Source: Phycisphaerae bacterium
Lineage (GTDB): Bacteria; Planctomycetota; Phycisphaerae; Tepidisphaerales; Tepidisphaeraceae
DNA: 64,000 bases
Direction: 5' to 3'
Assembly: GCA_030448225.1 (NCBI GenBank)
Contig: JAUJNJ010000001.1
Span: forward strand, 44,818 to 108,817
Part shown: positions 51,334 through 61,660 of the stretch, piece by piece
How positions within the stretch are numbered: the stretch's first letter is position 1
Layout of the letters: each line of letters begins with the position of its first letter
Translations under genes and position numbers: made by a program
Notes under the pieces: model-generated
What the model saw: only the letters and a program-made list of their open reading frames with translations
The model's database searches: none
Told to the model about the DNA's origin: nothing

Positions 51334-51432
51334 GTCATCCCGAGGAGCGACAGCGACGAGGGATCTCGGGACCACGCGACGCGTCTCTTCCCCAAGATCC
51401 CGCAGGTCGCTACCACTCCCCTCGGGATGACA
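51334..51432. repeat. hairpin, GTCATCCCGAGG family, copy 1
   Basis: GTCATCCCGAGGAGCGACAG then GAGGGATCTCGGG pairs with CCCCAAGATCCCG, GGTCGCTACCAC and CCCTCGGGATGAC. It is followed by ACACCTGAAGGTGATC, which also follows copy 4 at 59633. Confidence 0.85.
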
Positions 51433-51542
51433 CATTACACCTGAAGGTGATCGCGCTCATTCCTTGGGAATGAGGGTGCCGCGTCCTCAGACCGCCCGGA
51501 ACGCGACTCGACGCCCGACGCCAGGCGTTCGTCTTGCAGACG

Positions 51543-52034
51543 ATGAACCCGCCACCCCTCCTCGTTCGCGACATCGCAGCGGCGGCCCAAGCTACCGGAT
51601 GGGTCTCGCTCGAGACGCTTCGCATGCTCACGCACGTCCGCGGCACACGCAACGCCCACCTCGCAGATCCGCAAGGCTTCGACGACCTCACCCGCAAGCA
51701 CAGCGAGCGGACCACCCCGCTGCCTCTCGACGGCGAAGTGCGCGGCGACTTCGTGACGCTCGACTACTGCGGCCACTGCACCTGCGTGATCATTGAAGAT
51801 CACGACTCGCTCGCGGACGTCGAGCTGAAAATCCTCTCCGGGGCAGGCATCCTCAACCCCTTCACGGAAGTCGTCCTCGCGTTCATCAATGGGAAGCTTC
51901 GCGAATACGAGGTGCGTCACGAGAGCGGGACGCTGCTGGCGAAAGCCGGCGTGCTCGTCGTCTCGTGGAGCGAAGTACGCGGCCTCAGCGCGACGGACCG
52001 AAGGAAATGCCAGGTCCTTTGGATGACGACGTAA
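51543..52034 (+). CDS. hypothetical protein
   Basis: A 163-residue uninterrupted ORF (an upstream TTG at 51534 is the alternative start) beginning MNPPPLLVRDIAAAAQATGW. It contains DFVTLDYCGHCTCVIIEDH, ILNPFTEVVLAFINGKLREY and GVLVVSWSEVRG. Balanced strands and helices and ordinary composition support coding. The CxxCxC suggests metal binding. No family is recognised. GC content is lower than in the neighbours, and it is flanked by hairpin repeats, so it may be transferred. Confidence 0.5.
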   Translation: MNPPPLLVRDIAAAAQATGWVSLETLRMLTHVRGTRNAHLADPQGFDDLTRKHSERTTPLPLDGEVRGDFVTLDYCGHCTCVIIEDHDSLADVELKILSGAGILNPFTEVVLAFINGKLREYEVRHESGTLLAKAGVLVVSWSEVRGLSATDRRKCQVLWMTT

Positions 52035-52192
52035 CCATCATTCATCCACCCACTCGGGGGCGCTCCTCGTCCACCTCGGATCTATTTGCCAATCGCAGTT
52101 GCGATCATCTGTCGCTCGACATCCGCCACTCCAACTACTAGAAGACTCCGTCACGTCGGCGTGATCCGACTTGTAGAACGCGCCACTTTCAC

Positions 52193-52329
52193 GTGTAGCG
52201 TCGCGAGACAGCGAACCGTCATCCGATGGAGCGACAGCGACGACCCGTCTCGCGGTGGAGGGACGCGTTCCACCACCCCGAGATCTCTCGGGTCGCTACA
52301 CGCTCTCCACGGCGTCTGCCACGCTACAC
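52193..52329. repeat. hairpin, GTCATCCCGAGG family, copy 2 (outer GTGTAGCG arms)
   Basis: The outer arms GTGTAGCGT and ACGCTACAC pair; inside, ATGGAGCGACAGCGACGACC and CCCCGAGATCTCTCGGGTCG have the same words as copies 1 and 4 but pair less well. Confidence 0.75.
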
Positions 52330-52441
52330 CGAACGCCGATTAGGTTTGTGACGCCGTCGCGCATTGCGACGACATCGTCCGCACGGCAGAGCGGCCGTGC
52401 CCATCGCGGTGGCACGGGCGAGGATCAGAAAGGTTCTTACT

Positions 52442-52569
52442 TCTAAAAGTACCGCTCCGCGAATGTCATCCTGAGCGAAGCGAAGGATCTCCCGCGATTT
52501 CCTGCGACACCCGCGTGAGATCCTTCGCTGCGCTCAGGGATGACAACTCGCCCACCGCGATTCTTTTAG
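52442..52569. repeat. hairpin, GTCATCCTGAGCGAAGC family, copy 3
   Basis: TGTCATCCTGAGCGAAGCGA then AGGATCTC (52464-52491) pairs with GAGATCCTTCGCTGCGCTCA then GGGATGACA (52517-52544). The outer TCTAAAAG and CTTTTAGA also pair. It ends just beyond the stop codon of the HARE-HTH gene. Confidence 0.88.
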
Positions 52570-52575
52570 ACGCCC

Positions 52576-53137
52576 TTAGGATGTAGCGTGAGGTCGTCGT
52601 CGTCGAAACGACACGCCGACGACACCGACGAAGATCAACGCCTGCTCGGCCTTCTCTTCGGCGGCGGGCTTGGCCTTCTTCGCCTTGCCCTCGCCCTTCA
52701 TCTGGTAGAGCCGCGGCCGGCCTGTTGGAAGCGGCTGTCCTTGATGAGCGTCTGGTTGACGATGCCGCGGAAGTTGGCGGCTGGTGCTCTTGTACCCCGT
52801 CTTCAGCACGGCCTCGGCGATGTCGGGGACGCGCATCGGCGAGCTGCTGCCGTTCTCGCGGAGCACGGCCTCGAGCGTGTCGAGCAGGCTGTTCTCGTTG
52901 CGCGCCCCGGCGCCCCGCCACGGCCCTGTCGCCGCCCGCGCGCTCGCCCGCCGCCGCCGCCGCCGCCGCGGCGACCGTTGGCGCCTTCGATCTGCGCGAT
53001 CTGGCGGTCGATCGCTGCGAGTTCCCGCTCCGCGTCGGCGCGCGCTTCTTCAGTCGGGTCAGTTCGTTCTTGCGTTGATCTAGCATTCGTTCCAGATCGG
53101 CGATACCCAAAGCACCATTGTTACTCGGACGGGCCAT
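52576..53137 (-). CDS. coiled-coil plus HARE-HTH domain protein (frameshifted)
   Basis: The N-terminal part reads IADLERMLDQRKNELTRLKK, then in another frame a coiled coil of the AERELAAIDRQIAQIEG type, and a Gly/Arg-rich linker. The C-terminal winged-helix part reads MLRENGSSSPMRVPDIAEAV then LKTGYKSTS, and in a third frame NFRGIVNQTLIKDSRFQQ and GRGLYQMKGEGKAKK. This order (coiled coil, GR-rich linker, HARE-HTH) is common in planctomycetes and suggests a DNA-binding, perhaps H-NS-like, protein. At least three frame changes occur within about 560 bases. It ends with a Lys/Ala tail. Confidence 0.65.
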
Positions 53138-53406
53138 CTCGGTCCTCGATTCGTTACGCTTCCATCCCGCTTGCGCGACAAATATAGACTATGACTACGC
53201 CCCCGTCCATCCATAGAGCAATTTATCACGCGGCGACACAACTGAAGATCACGACACCTCTAGTCGAACCGCCTCGTGATCATCGATCGGCTCTCGTCCC
53301 GATCCCGAAAACTTCCTATCCTGACACGGCCGGACCGCACGTGAGACGCGATCCACGCCCGCCCGGTGGCCCCGGCGGGGAGGGTTGATGTTCGTCTTTC
53401 CACCCC

Positions 53407-53412
53407 TACCAT
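53407..53412 (+). promoter_or_regulatory. TACCAT -10-like box close to the gluQ start
   Basis: TACCAT ends 6 bases before the ATG, the same distance as TACAAT before der. A TTGATG lies 15 bases upstream. Confidence 0.3.
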
Positions 53413-53418
53413 CCCGCC

Positions 53419-54372
53419 ATGCGCATCACGCGGCTCGCCCCTTCTCCGACCGGCGCCCTTCACCTGGGGAACGCGCGCACGTTCCTGGTGAACTGGCTGC
53501 TGGCCCGGCAGAACGGGTGGAAGATCATCCTCCGCGTCGAGGACCTCGACGGCCCGCGGCTCAAGACCGGCGCCGACCGGCAGGCGATCATGGACCTCAC
53601 CTGGCTCGGGCTCGACTGGGACGAGGGCCCGGCGTACCAGTCGATGCGCTACGCCGACTACGAAGCCGCGACCGAGCAACTGCTGGCGCGCGGCGAGGCG
53701 TACCCGTGCATCTGCACCCGCAAGGACGTCGCCGGCGCTGCCAGCGCGCCGCACGGGCCGTCGGGCGACAAGGTGCCGGTCTACCCCGGCACGTGCCGCG
53801 GCAAGTTCGCCTCGGTGCAGGAGGCGCTGGAGAAGGTCCGCCGGCTGCCCGCCACGCGGTTCAAGGTGCCGGCGGGCACCGTCGACTTCATCGACCGGGT
53901 GAAGGGGCACGTCAGCTTCGACGTCGAGCGCCTGCTCGGCGACTTCGTCATCGCCAAGGCGGAGGGGACGGCCGCGTACCAGCTCGCGGTGGTCGTCGAC
54001 GACGCGGCGATGGGCGTGACCGACGTCGTCCGCGGCGACGATTTGCTCGACAGCACGCCGCGGCAGATCCTGATCTACCACGCGCTGGGGCTGACCGACC
54101 GCATCCCCGCCTACTACCACCTGCCGCTCGTGACCGGCGCCGACGGCCGCCGCCTCGCCAAGCGGCACGGCGACACGCGGGTGGCGATGTACCGCGTGGC
54201 GAACGTGCCGCCGGCGCGCATGCTGGCGCTGCTGGCGCGGTGGATCGGCGTCCCCAACGTCGGGGACCTGATCCTGCTCGACGAACTGCTCGAGCGGTTC
54301 CGCCTCGAGATGCTGCCGGCGAAGCCGATCGTCTTCACCGAGCACGACGACGCGTTCCTCCGGGGCACGTGA
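53419..54372 (+). CDS. gluQ: glutamyl-Q tRNA(Asp) synthetase
   Basis: Truncated paralogue of glutamyl-tRNA synthetase that loads glutamate onto queuosine-34 of tRNA(Asp). It is 317 residues, uninterrupted. It begins with RLAPSPTGALHLGNARTFLV (HIGH-type motif HLGN), then ILRVEDLDGPRLKTGADRQA, a zinc-type insert (CICTRKDV through YPGTCRGKF), GDFVIAKAEGTAAYQLAVVV then DDAAMGVTDVVRGDDLLDST and RLAKRHGDT in place of KMSKS. It lacks the anticodon-binding domain, as expected. It is followed by lpxK after six bases. Confidence 0.92.
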   Translation: MRITRLAPSPTGALHLGNARTFLVNWLLARQNGWKIILRVEDLDGPRLKTGADRQAIMDLTWLGLDWDEGPAYQSMRYADYEAATEQLLARGEAYPCICTRKDVAGAASAPHGPSGDKVPVYPGTCRGKFASVQEALEKVRRLPATRFKVPAGTVDFIDRVKGHVSFDVERLLGDFVIAKAEGTAAYQLAVVVDDAAMGVTDVVRGDDLLDSTPRQILIYHALGLTDRIPAYYHLPLVTGADGRRLAKRHGDTRVAMYRVANVPPARMLALLARWIGVPNVGDLILLDELLERFRLEMLPAKPIVFTEHDDAFLRGT

Positions 54373-54378
54373 GGGCGA

Positions 54379-55512
54379 TTGGCCTCTGGACTCGACCACT
54401 ACGCACGGCGGGTGATGAGCGGCGCCCAGCGCGGCGCCGCCGCCGCCCTGCTGCGCGCCGGCATGGCCACGGCCGAGCCGATTTACGCGTCGGTGGCGGC
54501 GGTCCGGAACAAGCTGTTCGACGCGAACGTCAAGGCCGTGCGGCGCCTCCCGCGCCCGGTGGTCAGCGTCGGCAACATCACCGCCGGGGGCACGGGTAAG
54601 ACGCCGATGGTGCGCTGGATCGCGTCGGCCCTGCGCGACGAGGGCCGCACCGTCGCGGTCCTCTCGCGCGGCTACGGCGCGGCCGCGGCGGGCGAACTCG
54701 GCGACGAGCTGACGATGCTCGGCGCCGCGCTCAACGGCCCCGGCCGCCCGCCGGTGCTGCTGCGGGCCAACCCCGACCGGCACGCGGCCGGGGCGGCGCT
54801 GCTCGCCGAGCACCCAGCGGTCGACGTCCTCCTGCTGGACGACGGGTTCCAGCACCGCCGGCTCGCGCGCGACCTCGACGTGGTGCTGATCAACGCGACC
54901 GAGCCGTTCGGCTTCGACCACGTCCTGCCCCGCGGCCTGCTCCGCGAGCCCTTGCGCGGCCTGCGACGCGCCGGCGCGATCGTGCTGACACGGGCGGACC
55001 GCGTCGGCGAGGACGCGCTTCTACAAATCGAATCGCGCATCCGCCAACTGAACCCGAGCGCGCCGATCTATCGGACCGCCCACGTGCAGACCGGCTTCCG
55101 CTCGCCCGGCCGCCCCACGCACGAGCCGCCCGACGAGACAATGGGATCGCTGGTCGGTCGGAAGTGGTTCGTCTTCTCCGGCATCGGCAGTCCCGACGCG
55201 CTGCGGGCGCAGCTCGAATCTCACGGCGGCACGTGTGTCGGGAGCCGTGCGTTCAGCGATCACCACGCGTACGGGGCGCAGGACGTGCTCGACCTTCGCG
55301 CCGCGGCCGCTCGTGCGAAGGCGGACGTCTTGATCACGACGGAAAAGGACTGGGTGAAGATCGAGCCGCACGTCCGCACCGCCGCGGCGGACGGCGTGCC
55401 CGTCTGGCGCGTCGACGTGGAGATCCGCTTCCTCGGCGGCGACGGCGCGGCGGAATTATTCCTCGAGCAGGTGCGGCAGACGATCGCCGACGGCGGCGGC
55501 GACCGGCGCTGA
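54379..55512 (+). CDS. lpxK: tetraacyldisaccharide 4'-kinase (lipid A synthesis)
   Basis: A 377-residue inner-membrane-associated kinase that phosphorylates the lipid A precursor at the 4' position. It has the P-loop VVSVGNITAGGTGKTPMVRW, the catalytic VAVLSRGYG, GDELTML, DVLLLDDGFQHRRLARDLDV, LPRGLLREPL, FSGIGSPDALRAQLESHGGT then FSDHHAYG, and TTEKDWVKI. This is the full family order. The start is TTG at 54379. It shows that the organism makes lipid A and so has an LPS-type outer membrane. Confidence 0.93.
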   Translation: MASGLDHYARRVMSGAQRGAAAALLRAGMATAEPIYASVAAVRNKLFDANVKAVRRLPRPVVSVGNITAGGTGKTPMVRWIASALRDEGRTVAVLSRGYGAAAAGELGDELTMLGAALNGPGRPPVLLRANPDRHAAGAALLAEHPAVDVLLLDDGFQHRRLARDLDVVLINATEPFGFDHVLPRGLLREPLRGLRRAGAIVLTRADRVGEDALLQIESRIRQLNPSAPIYRTAHVQTGFRSPGRPTHEPPDETMGSLVGRKWFVFSGIGSPDALRAQLESHGGTCVGSRAFSDHHAYGAQDVLDLRAAAARAKADVLITTEKDWVKIEPHVRTAAADGVPVWRVDVEIRFLGGDGAAELFLEQVRQTIADGGGDRR

Positions 55513-55677
55513 CGCCGGCCTGGTCTGCGGGCCCGTCGGCTTGATGCGAAGTTTCAGCGCCAACACCCCCAGCGTCACCGCGAGCAGGATGATCCCGACG
55601 ACGAGCCACGTGCCCGACGCGCGCGAGGCGGGTCGGCCGGCGGCGCGGCCGTTCGGCGGTGGGTCCTGCGGGTTCAT
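55456..55677 (-). CDS. small single-pass membrane protein
   Basis: 73 residues: a Pro-rich N-terminus (MNPQDPPPNGRAAGRPA), one membrane helix (WLVVGIILLAVTLGVLALKL) and a short Pro/Ala tail. It overlaps the end of lpxK on the opposite strand by 57 bases. It lies about 120 bases after the minus-strand terminator at 55799-55837. No family is recognised; the clear helix and good frame support coding. Confidence 0.5.
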   Translation of the reverse strand: MNPQDPPPNGRAAGRPASRASGTWLVVGIILLAVTLGVLALKLRIKPTGPQTRPASAPVAAAVGDRLPHLLEE

Positions 55678-55798
55678 CGCCGCATTGTAGCGCGAGCCGA
55701 CGCCGCGTGCCGAGCGATCGGGGCGCGCCGCCGCGGCGGCGCGATCCCCACCACCAACCCCGCGGACCCCCACCGCCAGCCCCCCGCCCACCGGGCGC

Positions 55799-55837
55799 AA
55801 AAAGGCTGCACACCGGAGGGTTGGTGGTGTGCAGCCT
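55799..55837 (-). terminator. Rho-independent terminator of the glycogen-binding gene
   Basis: On the minus strand GGCTGCACACC and GGTGTGCAGCC (11 bp, perfect) enclose an 11-base loop and are followed directly by TTTTT. Confidence 0.88.
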
Positions 55838-55838
55838 G

Positions 55839-56209
55839 GCGGAGGAGGAAACGAGGCTTGAGCGCGAAGTTTTCGGCTCCCGCGTCAGCGGGTGCGGGCA
55901 TCTTCGCGATGTTCTTGGGCGTCTCGTGTGCCTCGGGTTCGGGGACGAATAAAACGCTGTTCCACCCGCCGAGCTTCGACGATTCGACGCCGTACGACGC
56001 GTAGTCCGTGTACCAGACGCCGTCGGCCACGTAGCGGAAGCGGTACTCGCCGCCGGGAGCGGCATCGCCGCCGTCCACCACCCGTCGCCTTGCGGCCGCA
56101 TCGTCGCGCCGGCGGCCCACCGGGTGAAGTCGGCCGCGAGCGCGACGGACTTGGCCCCCGGCCGGTAAAAGCTGAACTGGACGAGCCCGTTCTTCCCCAG
56201 CGTCGTCAT
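55839..56209 (-). CDS. glycogen-binding (CBM48/AMPK-type) domain protein (frameshifted)
   Basis: It starts MTTLGKNGLVQFSFYRPGAK and has the CBM48 order: VALAADFTRWAAGATMRPQG, GWWTAAMPL, then in the next frame PGGEYRFRYVADGVWYTDYA, then VESSKLGGWNSVLFV. It is a small free-standing carbohydrate-binding protein (about 110-125 residues), related to isoamylase N-domains, probably binding glycogen or starch. One frame change lies near 56060. The 3' end is uncertain; the terminator at 55799-55837 marks the limit. Confidence 0.75.
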
Positions 56210-56538
56210 GCCTTGTCACCATCCTTGGCGGCGTTAGAATGACAGAACAAAGGTCGTGCCACCGCCCCGGCACGGTCGATGATCGGACGGCGACCGACGC
56301 CGTCCGCGCGTGTGAAAGCCCGCTCCCGCAGCGTAAAATCAGGGTTTCGGACGACCCGGAGAAAATCCCCGGATGCGCCGCCGCGTCGACCGGTGTGGGC
56401 GGCCGCCCGGCCCGCGCGGGCGAGGAAAGATTCGGCAGCCGACGGGCGGCGCGCACTCGATACGCATGATCGATCCGACGCCGACCGCCGGGCGCGCGTA
56501 CCGACGCCCGGCGTCCGGACCTTTAATCAGCACCTCTC
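56210..56538. other. 329-base divergent gap
   Basis: It separates the glycogen-binding gene from the secreted GH123-like gene. No element is recognised. Confidence 0.4.
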
Positions 56539-59500
56539 ATGAAGAAACACGTCACCGCAGCCCTTGCCCTCGCCCTCGCCACCGCGCTGGCGTTGTTGCT
56601 CACGAGTTGCACCGGGCGCGCCCGCCGGCCCGGACGACGCGGGCCGCAACGGCAAGCCGGCCGGCGTGGGCGGGCCGATGCAGGCGCTGAACTTCGTCGA
56701 CTCGATCGCCCTGACCGCCACCGACCAGCCGGTCGAGCTGACCGCCGCCCGCAACGAGTGGACGAGCTTCGCGCTGCAGGTGACCGGGCCCTGAAGGACG
56801 GCAAGTACACGGTGCGCATCCGCCCGCTGCAGTCGGGCGACGGCGCCGCGATCGACGCGACGCACCTGGAGGCGTACCAGATCCTGCCGATGCCGGTCGA
56901 CGTGAACCGCGCCGGCTACGTCCGCCACACCGGCCGAGCCGCGGCGGTACACGACCTGCCCGCGCCCTGCTGCCGGTACCGCACGACAAGGGCCTCATCA
57001 ACCTCCGCACCCGCGCGTCGCGCCCGCCGCCGCCGAGCCCGCGTCCGCGACGCCTCCGGCCGCCGCCGCCGGCACGGTACCGCTCAGCTCTGGCTCGACC
57101 TGCACGTCCCACGACGTCGGCAGCGACTACACCGCCACGTGCGACCTGCTCCCGGCGGTGGCCGGATAAGGCAGCGGCGTCGGTCCTGTTGAAGCTGACG
57201 GTCTACGACTTCGACCTCCCGGCCGAGCGACACCCGCAGGTGGTCGGCCGGGTCGATTGGCCGTCGCTCGTGCGGCTCTACCCGGACCGGTTCGAGACGG
57301 TCACCCCCGCGCCTGCTCAGCCATGCCGACCCGAAGACGCGCTGGCCGTGCAGACGCTCGACGGCCTCGTCGCCCGGGGCGCAAGCGCCACCGGGTGTCG
57401 GTCGTGGTGCCGACGCTGCAGCCGACCGTGAAGTGGCCGGCCAACGCCGAGCCGCAGGTGGACTGGTCGGACTTCGACGCGCCTGTCGGCCTGGTGGCCG
57501 CGCGGCGACGCGTTCGCCGACCGCATGCCGCTGTTCTGGCCCCTGCCCAAGCCGGACCAGCTCGACCGCTTCGACGAGAAGAGCCAGCACGACTACTGGT
57601 CGAACGCCGCGTCGCACTTCGACCAGCTCGAGTGGATCGACCGCGCGCCGGTCTGGGTCGAGACGGTCATCGCGGGGCGCGTGCGGGCGGCGGACACGGT
57701 CGAGCTGTCAGCGCGGGCGGCGGGCATCTGCTGCTCAACGAGCGGCTCCGCGTCGTCGCCGCTGGAGACCGACCAGGTGCAGCTGAAGGAGGAGAACGTT
57801 CAACATGGTCGACCTGGCCGCCGCGACGCGCCCTGGCGGCAAGCCGGGGCTGGTGTTCTCGCCGCCGGTGCAGAAGTGGTCGGCGACCCGAAGCAGAAGC
57901 CCGAGCAGGCTCCGGCACCGACACGCCCGGCCCCGTCCCCCCTCACGCCGGCGCGGGCGGCGACGAAGGCGACGTGCGCGCCTCTGGGCGTGCCTGCGTT
58001 CCTCCGCCAGGCGAAGCCTTCCATCGTCTGGAACGACGTCCTGCTCGCGCTCGACGACCTCGCGCCAGCCGGCCGACCCCAACCGGCTAGTGTGGTTCTA
58101 CCCCGGCGAGTGGTTCGGCGTGGACGGGCCGGTGCCGACGGTCCAGCCTGGCGTGGCTCCGCCGCGCCCAGCAGGACTACGAGTACCTCCGCCTGGCGAT
58201 GGACCGCGCAGCGAGGTGCTCAACACGCTGGTGATGGCCCGCCTGATGACCAAGCTCGTGCAGGTCCAGCCGGGGCAGCCGACCCGGCGTACGCGCTGAT
58301 GCGGCAGTCGGACCGACCCGTGCAGGCGTGGGCCGACGCGCAGCAGTTGCTCGCCAAGACGATCCTCCTCCGCGAGCCCGGCCAGGAACCCGACGCCGAA
58401 CGGCAGCACGCGTTCTACATCGAGGACGCTCCGCTGGGTGCAGCCCCAGGAGCGGCCGCTGCTGATGGGCCGCACCACGCAGTGGTACTGGGGCGACCTG
58501 GCCGAGGGGGCCGCGGGCAACAACCGGCTGCGACTGAGGCTCGGGATCGACATCTACAACGCCTCGGACACCCGGCCGGACAGAACCAGATGCAATGGGT
58601 CGGCCTGCCGCCCGGCTGGCAGGTCATGCCGCAGGCGAGCGAGGTGCCGGGCGCTGGCGGTGTTCGACGTGCGCGAGACGATGGAGGCGTCGTTCGACCT
58701 GACGAAGATCACCCCCGCCGCCCAGCAGCCGTCGGAGCTGGCGTTCATCGACGGCTTCAAGAACGCGCCAGCCTGCTGAACAGTCGTCCTGCTCCGTCGC
58801 CGCCACCGAGCGACTCGAGGGCCGGCGGCTGTCGGTCGACGGGAAGCTCGACGAGTGGGACGCGGCGGACCTCATCCAGAACGGCCCGCTCGTGAAGATG
58901 CTCAGCCGCCCCGCCGTGCAGAAGCAGGAGCTGCAGATGGCGTCGGGCGTCGTCGAAGGTCTACAGCGGCTGGGCCGCCGACAACTTCTACGTCGCGTTC
59001 GACCTCCGCGGCATCACGCCGGCGCGTTGCTCAAGGGAAGCCAGAACTTCGCCGACTACCAGTTCCGCCCGCCTGGGGCGAAGATTTGTGCGAGGTGCTG
59101 ATCCAACTGGTCTACGAGAAGGGCGTGGGTCCGGTGCTGCACATGATCTGCAAGTCGACCGGCCACTGGGTCGAGCGCAAGACCGACGCACGCCTCCGCG
59201 CGCCGACCCGTGGACCCGCTCCCGAGCGCCAACATCCGCTACAAGGCGGCCCTCGACGGCGACCGCTGGCTCGGCGAGGTGGCGATCCCGTGGAACGCGA
59301 TCGTCGACGCCAACGCGGCGATGCCCACGCTGCTGCGGTTCAACTTCGTCCAGCACCGCACCGACATCGGCGAGAAGCCGCGAGCTGGGCCGGCCTGATC
59401 GACTTCGGCCGCGACGACAGCTTCACCGGCGTCCACGTCCGCGAGGCCGACGAGCGGCGGGCGGCCCCAATCCGCGAACCGCTCGCGGCGCCGGGCAAGT

Positions 59501-59642
59501 ACCGCGGTGCTATCCTGGAGTTGCCGAAGGGTGACTTCGAGAGCGTGACCATGGGGGAAGTGCAGCCCCCCGAGCACCGCGGGCTGCCGTGTCGAGCATC
59601 ATCATCGCGAAGCTCCATCGAGCAGATCACCGTCAGGTGTAG
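56539..59642 (+). CDS. secreted GH123/DUF4091-like protein with C-terminal CBM9-like domain (heavily frameshifted)
   Basis: It starts MKKHVTAALALALATALALL then LTSC, a lipoprotein-type signal. The N-domain reads VELTAARNEWTSFALQVTG, DATHLEAYQILPMPVDVNRA. The barrel part has LYPDRFETVTP, DWSDFDA, MPLFWPLPKPDQLDRFDEKS and DPNRLVWFYPGEWFGVDGPV. DUF4091 follows as PTVQLAWLRRAQQDYEYLRL. The last about 220 codons have RLEGRRLSVDGKLDEWDAAD, RYKAALDGDRWLGEVAIPWN and LRFNFVQHRTDIGE, which fit a CBM9/DOMON domain. This arrangement suggests an N-acetyl-hexosaminidase-like enzyme acting on amino-sugar polymers. More than ten frame changes occur. The end is set at the TAG in the repeat at 59640. Confidence 0.65.
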
Positions 59643-59753
59643 CGTGTCATCCCGAGGAGCGACAGCGACGACCCATCTCGGGGTGGGTTAGGCCGATTTC
59701 AGCCCGAGATCCCTCTGGTCGCTTCCGCTCCCCGCGATGACACGCTACACCTG
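59633..59753. repeat. hairpin, GTCATCCCGAGG family, copy 4
   Basis: TCAGGTGTAGCGTGTCATCC then CGAGGAGCGACAGCGACGAC pairs with GGTCGCTTCCGCTCC, CGCGATGACACGCTACACCT and G; the inner ATCTCGGGG/CCCGAGAT also pairs. It overlaps the 3' ends of genes on both sides. Confidence 0.87.
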
Positions 59754-60064
59754 AAGGTGATCCGCTCGAAAAACGGTTGCCGCATCAGCGAGTGCCGCGA
59801 TGCCGTGTCGTGATGGTGGCTCCAGAGCCGCCGGGGGGAACCGTGGGAGCAAGCTCCCACGGCGTTCGAGGCGCGGCACGTTCGTACGGGGTTCCCTAAC
59901 CGCCCGCCGGGCGGCGACGATGGCGGGCATCCACGTCGCCAGCAGCAGGCCGATGATCACCAGCACGTGCCACGCGCAGGCGGCGATCTCCACGCCCGCG
60001 CGGGAGCGCGGCCCCGCCGTGCCCCGCCGGCCGCCCCGCCTCGTCGAGTCCGGAACGGTTCCAT
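59745..60064 (-). CDS. small single-pass membrane protein (frameshifted)
   Basis: It starts MEPFRTRRGG, changes frame near 60020, and continues with VEIAACAWHVLVIIGLLLAT then WMPAIVAARRAV as one membrane helix and a charged tail. The last residues (ADHLQV) and the TAG stop come from the arm of the hairpin at 59633-59753, so the repeat has replaced the original end. No family is recognised. Confidence 0.4.
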
Positions 60065-60129
60065 GACCGACATCCTACCCGCCGGCCGCCGGCATGAGAG
60101 GCCCCGCCCGCCCGCGCGCCTCCGCCCGC

Positions 60130-61453
60130 TCAGAGGATGAAGCGGCTGAGGTCCTCGTCCTTCACCACGTCGGCCAGCCGTCATGGACGAAGTCGGCCGT
60201 GACGTGGACGTCCGTGCCGGCGAGGTCCGGGCGCGTCGAAGCACGCCCTCGAACACGCTCGAGGATCGTGTAGAGCCGGCGCCGATGTTCCGCGTGCGGC
60301 GGTTCACGTCGAACGCCACCTGCGCCATCTCGTGTACGGCGTCGTCGGCGAACGTGACGCACGCCCTCGGTCCCCAGCAGCGCGGCTGTCTGTTTCGTCG
60401 CGCCGCGTTGTGCGGCTCGAGCAGGATGCGGACGAAGTCGTCCTAGGTCCTGCAACTCCACGCGGATCGGGAGCCGCCCCTGCAACTCCGGCATCAGGTC
60501 GCTCGCTTGCTCTGGTGGAATCGCCGGCGGCGACGAACAGGATGTGGTCGGTCCGCACCGGGCCGTATCGAAGACCGTCGACCTCGGACGATCGGCAGCA
60601 GGTCGCGCTGCACGCCCTGGCTGACGTCGGGGCCGCCGCCCTGCCCCTCGGGGGCGGCGACCTTGTCGATCTCGTCGAGGAAGACGATGCCCGACTGCTC
60701 GACGCGCTCGATCGCCGCGCGGTGGATCGCCTCGCGGTCGACGAGCTTCTCTGCCTCCTGCGCGGCCAGGACCTGCCGCGCGTCGCGCACGCTCATCCGC
60801 CGGGTGTCGCGCTTCGCCGGCATCATCTTCTCGAACATGTTCTGGAACTCGACGTCCATCTGCATGCCCGCCTGCCCGAGCACGCCCGCCACGTTGGCGC
60901 GTTCCTCGGTGGTGACCTCGACCGTCCGGTCCTCGAGTTCGCCGGCCCGCAGTTGCTGGAGGAGCTTGTCGCGCGTGCGCTGCCGCTTCGCCTTGGCCTC
61001 GTCGTCCTCGTACGCCGCCCCGTAGCCGCCGCCGTCGGCCTTGGGCAGGAGCAGGTCGAGCAGGCGCTCGTCCGCCTGCCGCCCGGCGGGCTCCTTCACC
61101 TGCTCGGTCATCTCCTCGCGGACGAGGGCGATCGACGAGTCGAGCAGGTCGCGGATCATCGACTCGACGTCGCGGCCGTGGTAGCCGACCTCGGTGTACT
61201 TCGTCGCCTCCACCTTGATGAACGGCGACCCGGTCAGCCCCGCGAGCCGGCGGGCGATCTCCGTCTTGCCGACGCCGGTCGGGCCGATCATGAGGATGTT
61301 CTTCGGCGCCACGTCCTGCCGCATCGCCTCGGGGAGTTGGCCGCGCCGCCATCGGTTGCGGACGGCGACCGCGATGGCGCGCTTGGCGTCGGTCTGGCCG
61401 ACGATGTAGCGGTCGAGTTCTGCGACGATCTGGCGCGGGGTCAGCGGGCTCAT
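60130..61453 (-). CDS. hslU: ATP-dependent protease ATPase subunit HslU (frameshifted)
   Basis: AAA+ unfoldase of the HslUV protease. It starts MSPLTPRQIVAELDRYIVGQ (a second ATG nine bases upstream is possible). It has KNILMIGPTGVGKTEIARRL (Walker A), FIKVEATKYTEVGYHGRDVE, the I-domain, GIVFLDEIDKVA (Walker B), GVQRDLLPIVRG and, in other frames, ILFVAAG, PELQGRLPIRVELQDL (sensor region) and the C-terminal DVHVTADFV. The natural C-terminus DLSRFIL is readable in another frame and ends at 60130. Frame changes lie within the last 480 bases. hslV is not next to it in this window. Confidence 0.9.
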
Positions 61454-61660
61454 ACCGGGCATCTTATCGGACCTCGACCGGCCGCGCACGGTCATCGGCG
61501 TGCGGCCGGCGTATTCACGTCCCCGCGCGCGTTAAGTCGCGTGCGTCGCTCCCCGATCTACACGAGTGGGAGATTCCCCGCGCTGCCGACGACGACGACG
61601 ACGGCGAGCGGGCCGGATTGCGACGATCAGTGCCCGGCGACGCCGGCGAAGGACAGCCGC

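Larger units (their letters stand above)
52035..52575. other. 541-base gap with two hairpin repeats
   Basis: It holds the hairpins at 52193-52329 and 52442-52569. Nothing else is recognised. Confidence 0.5.

Noticed and set aside
53260..54921. 553-codon minus-strand ORF opposite gluQ and lpxK
   Set aside because: Spans two clear plus-strand genes and shows only GC-driven composition.
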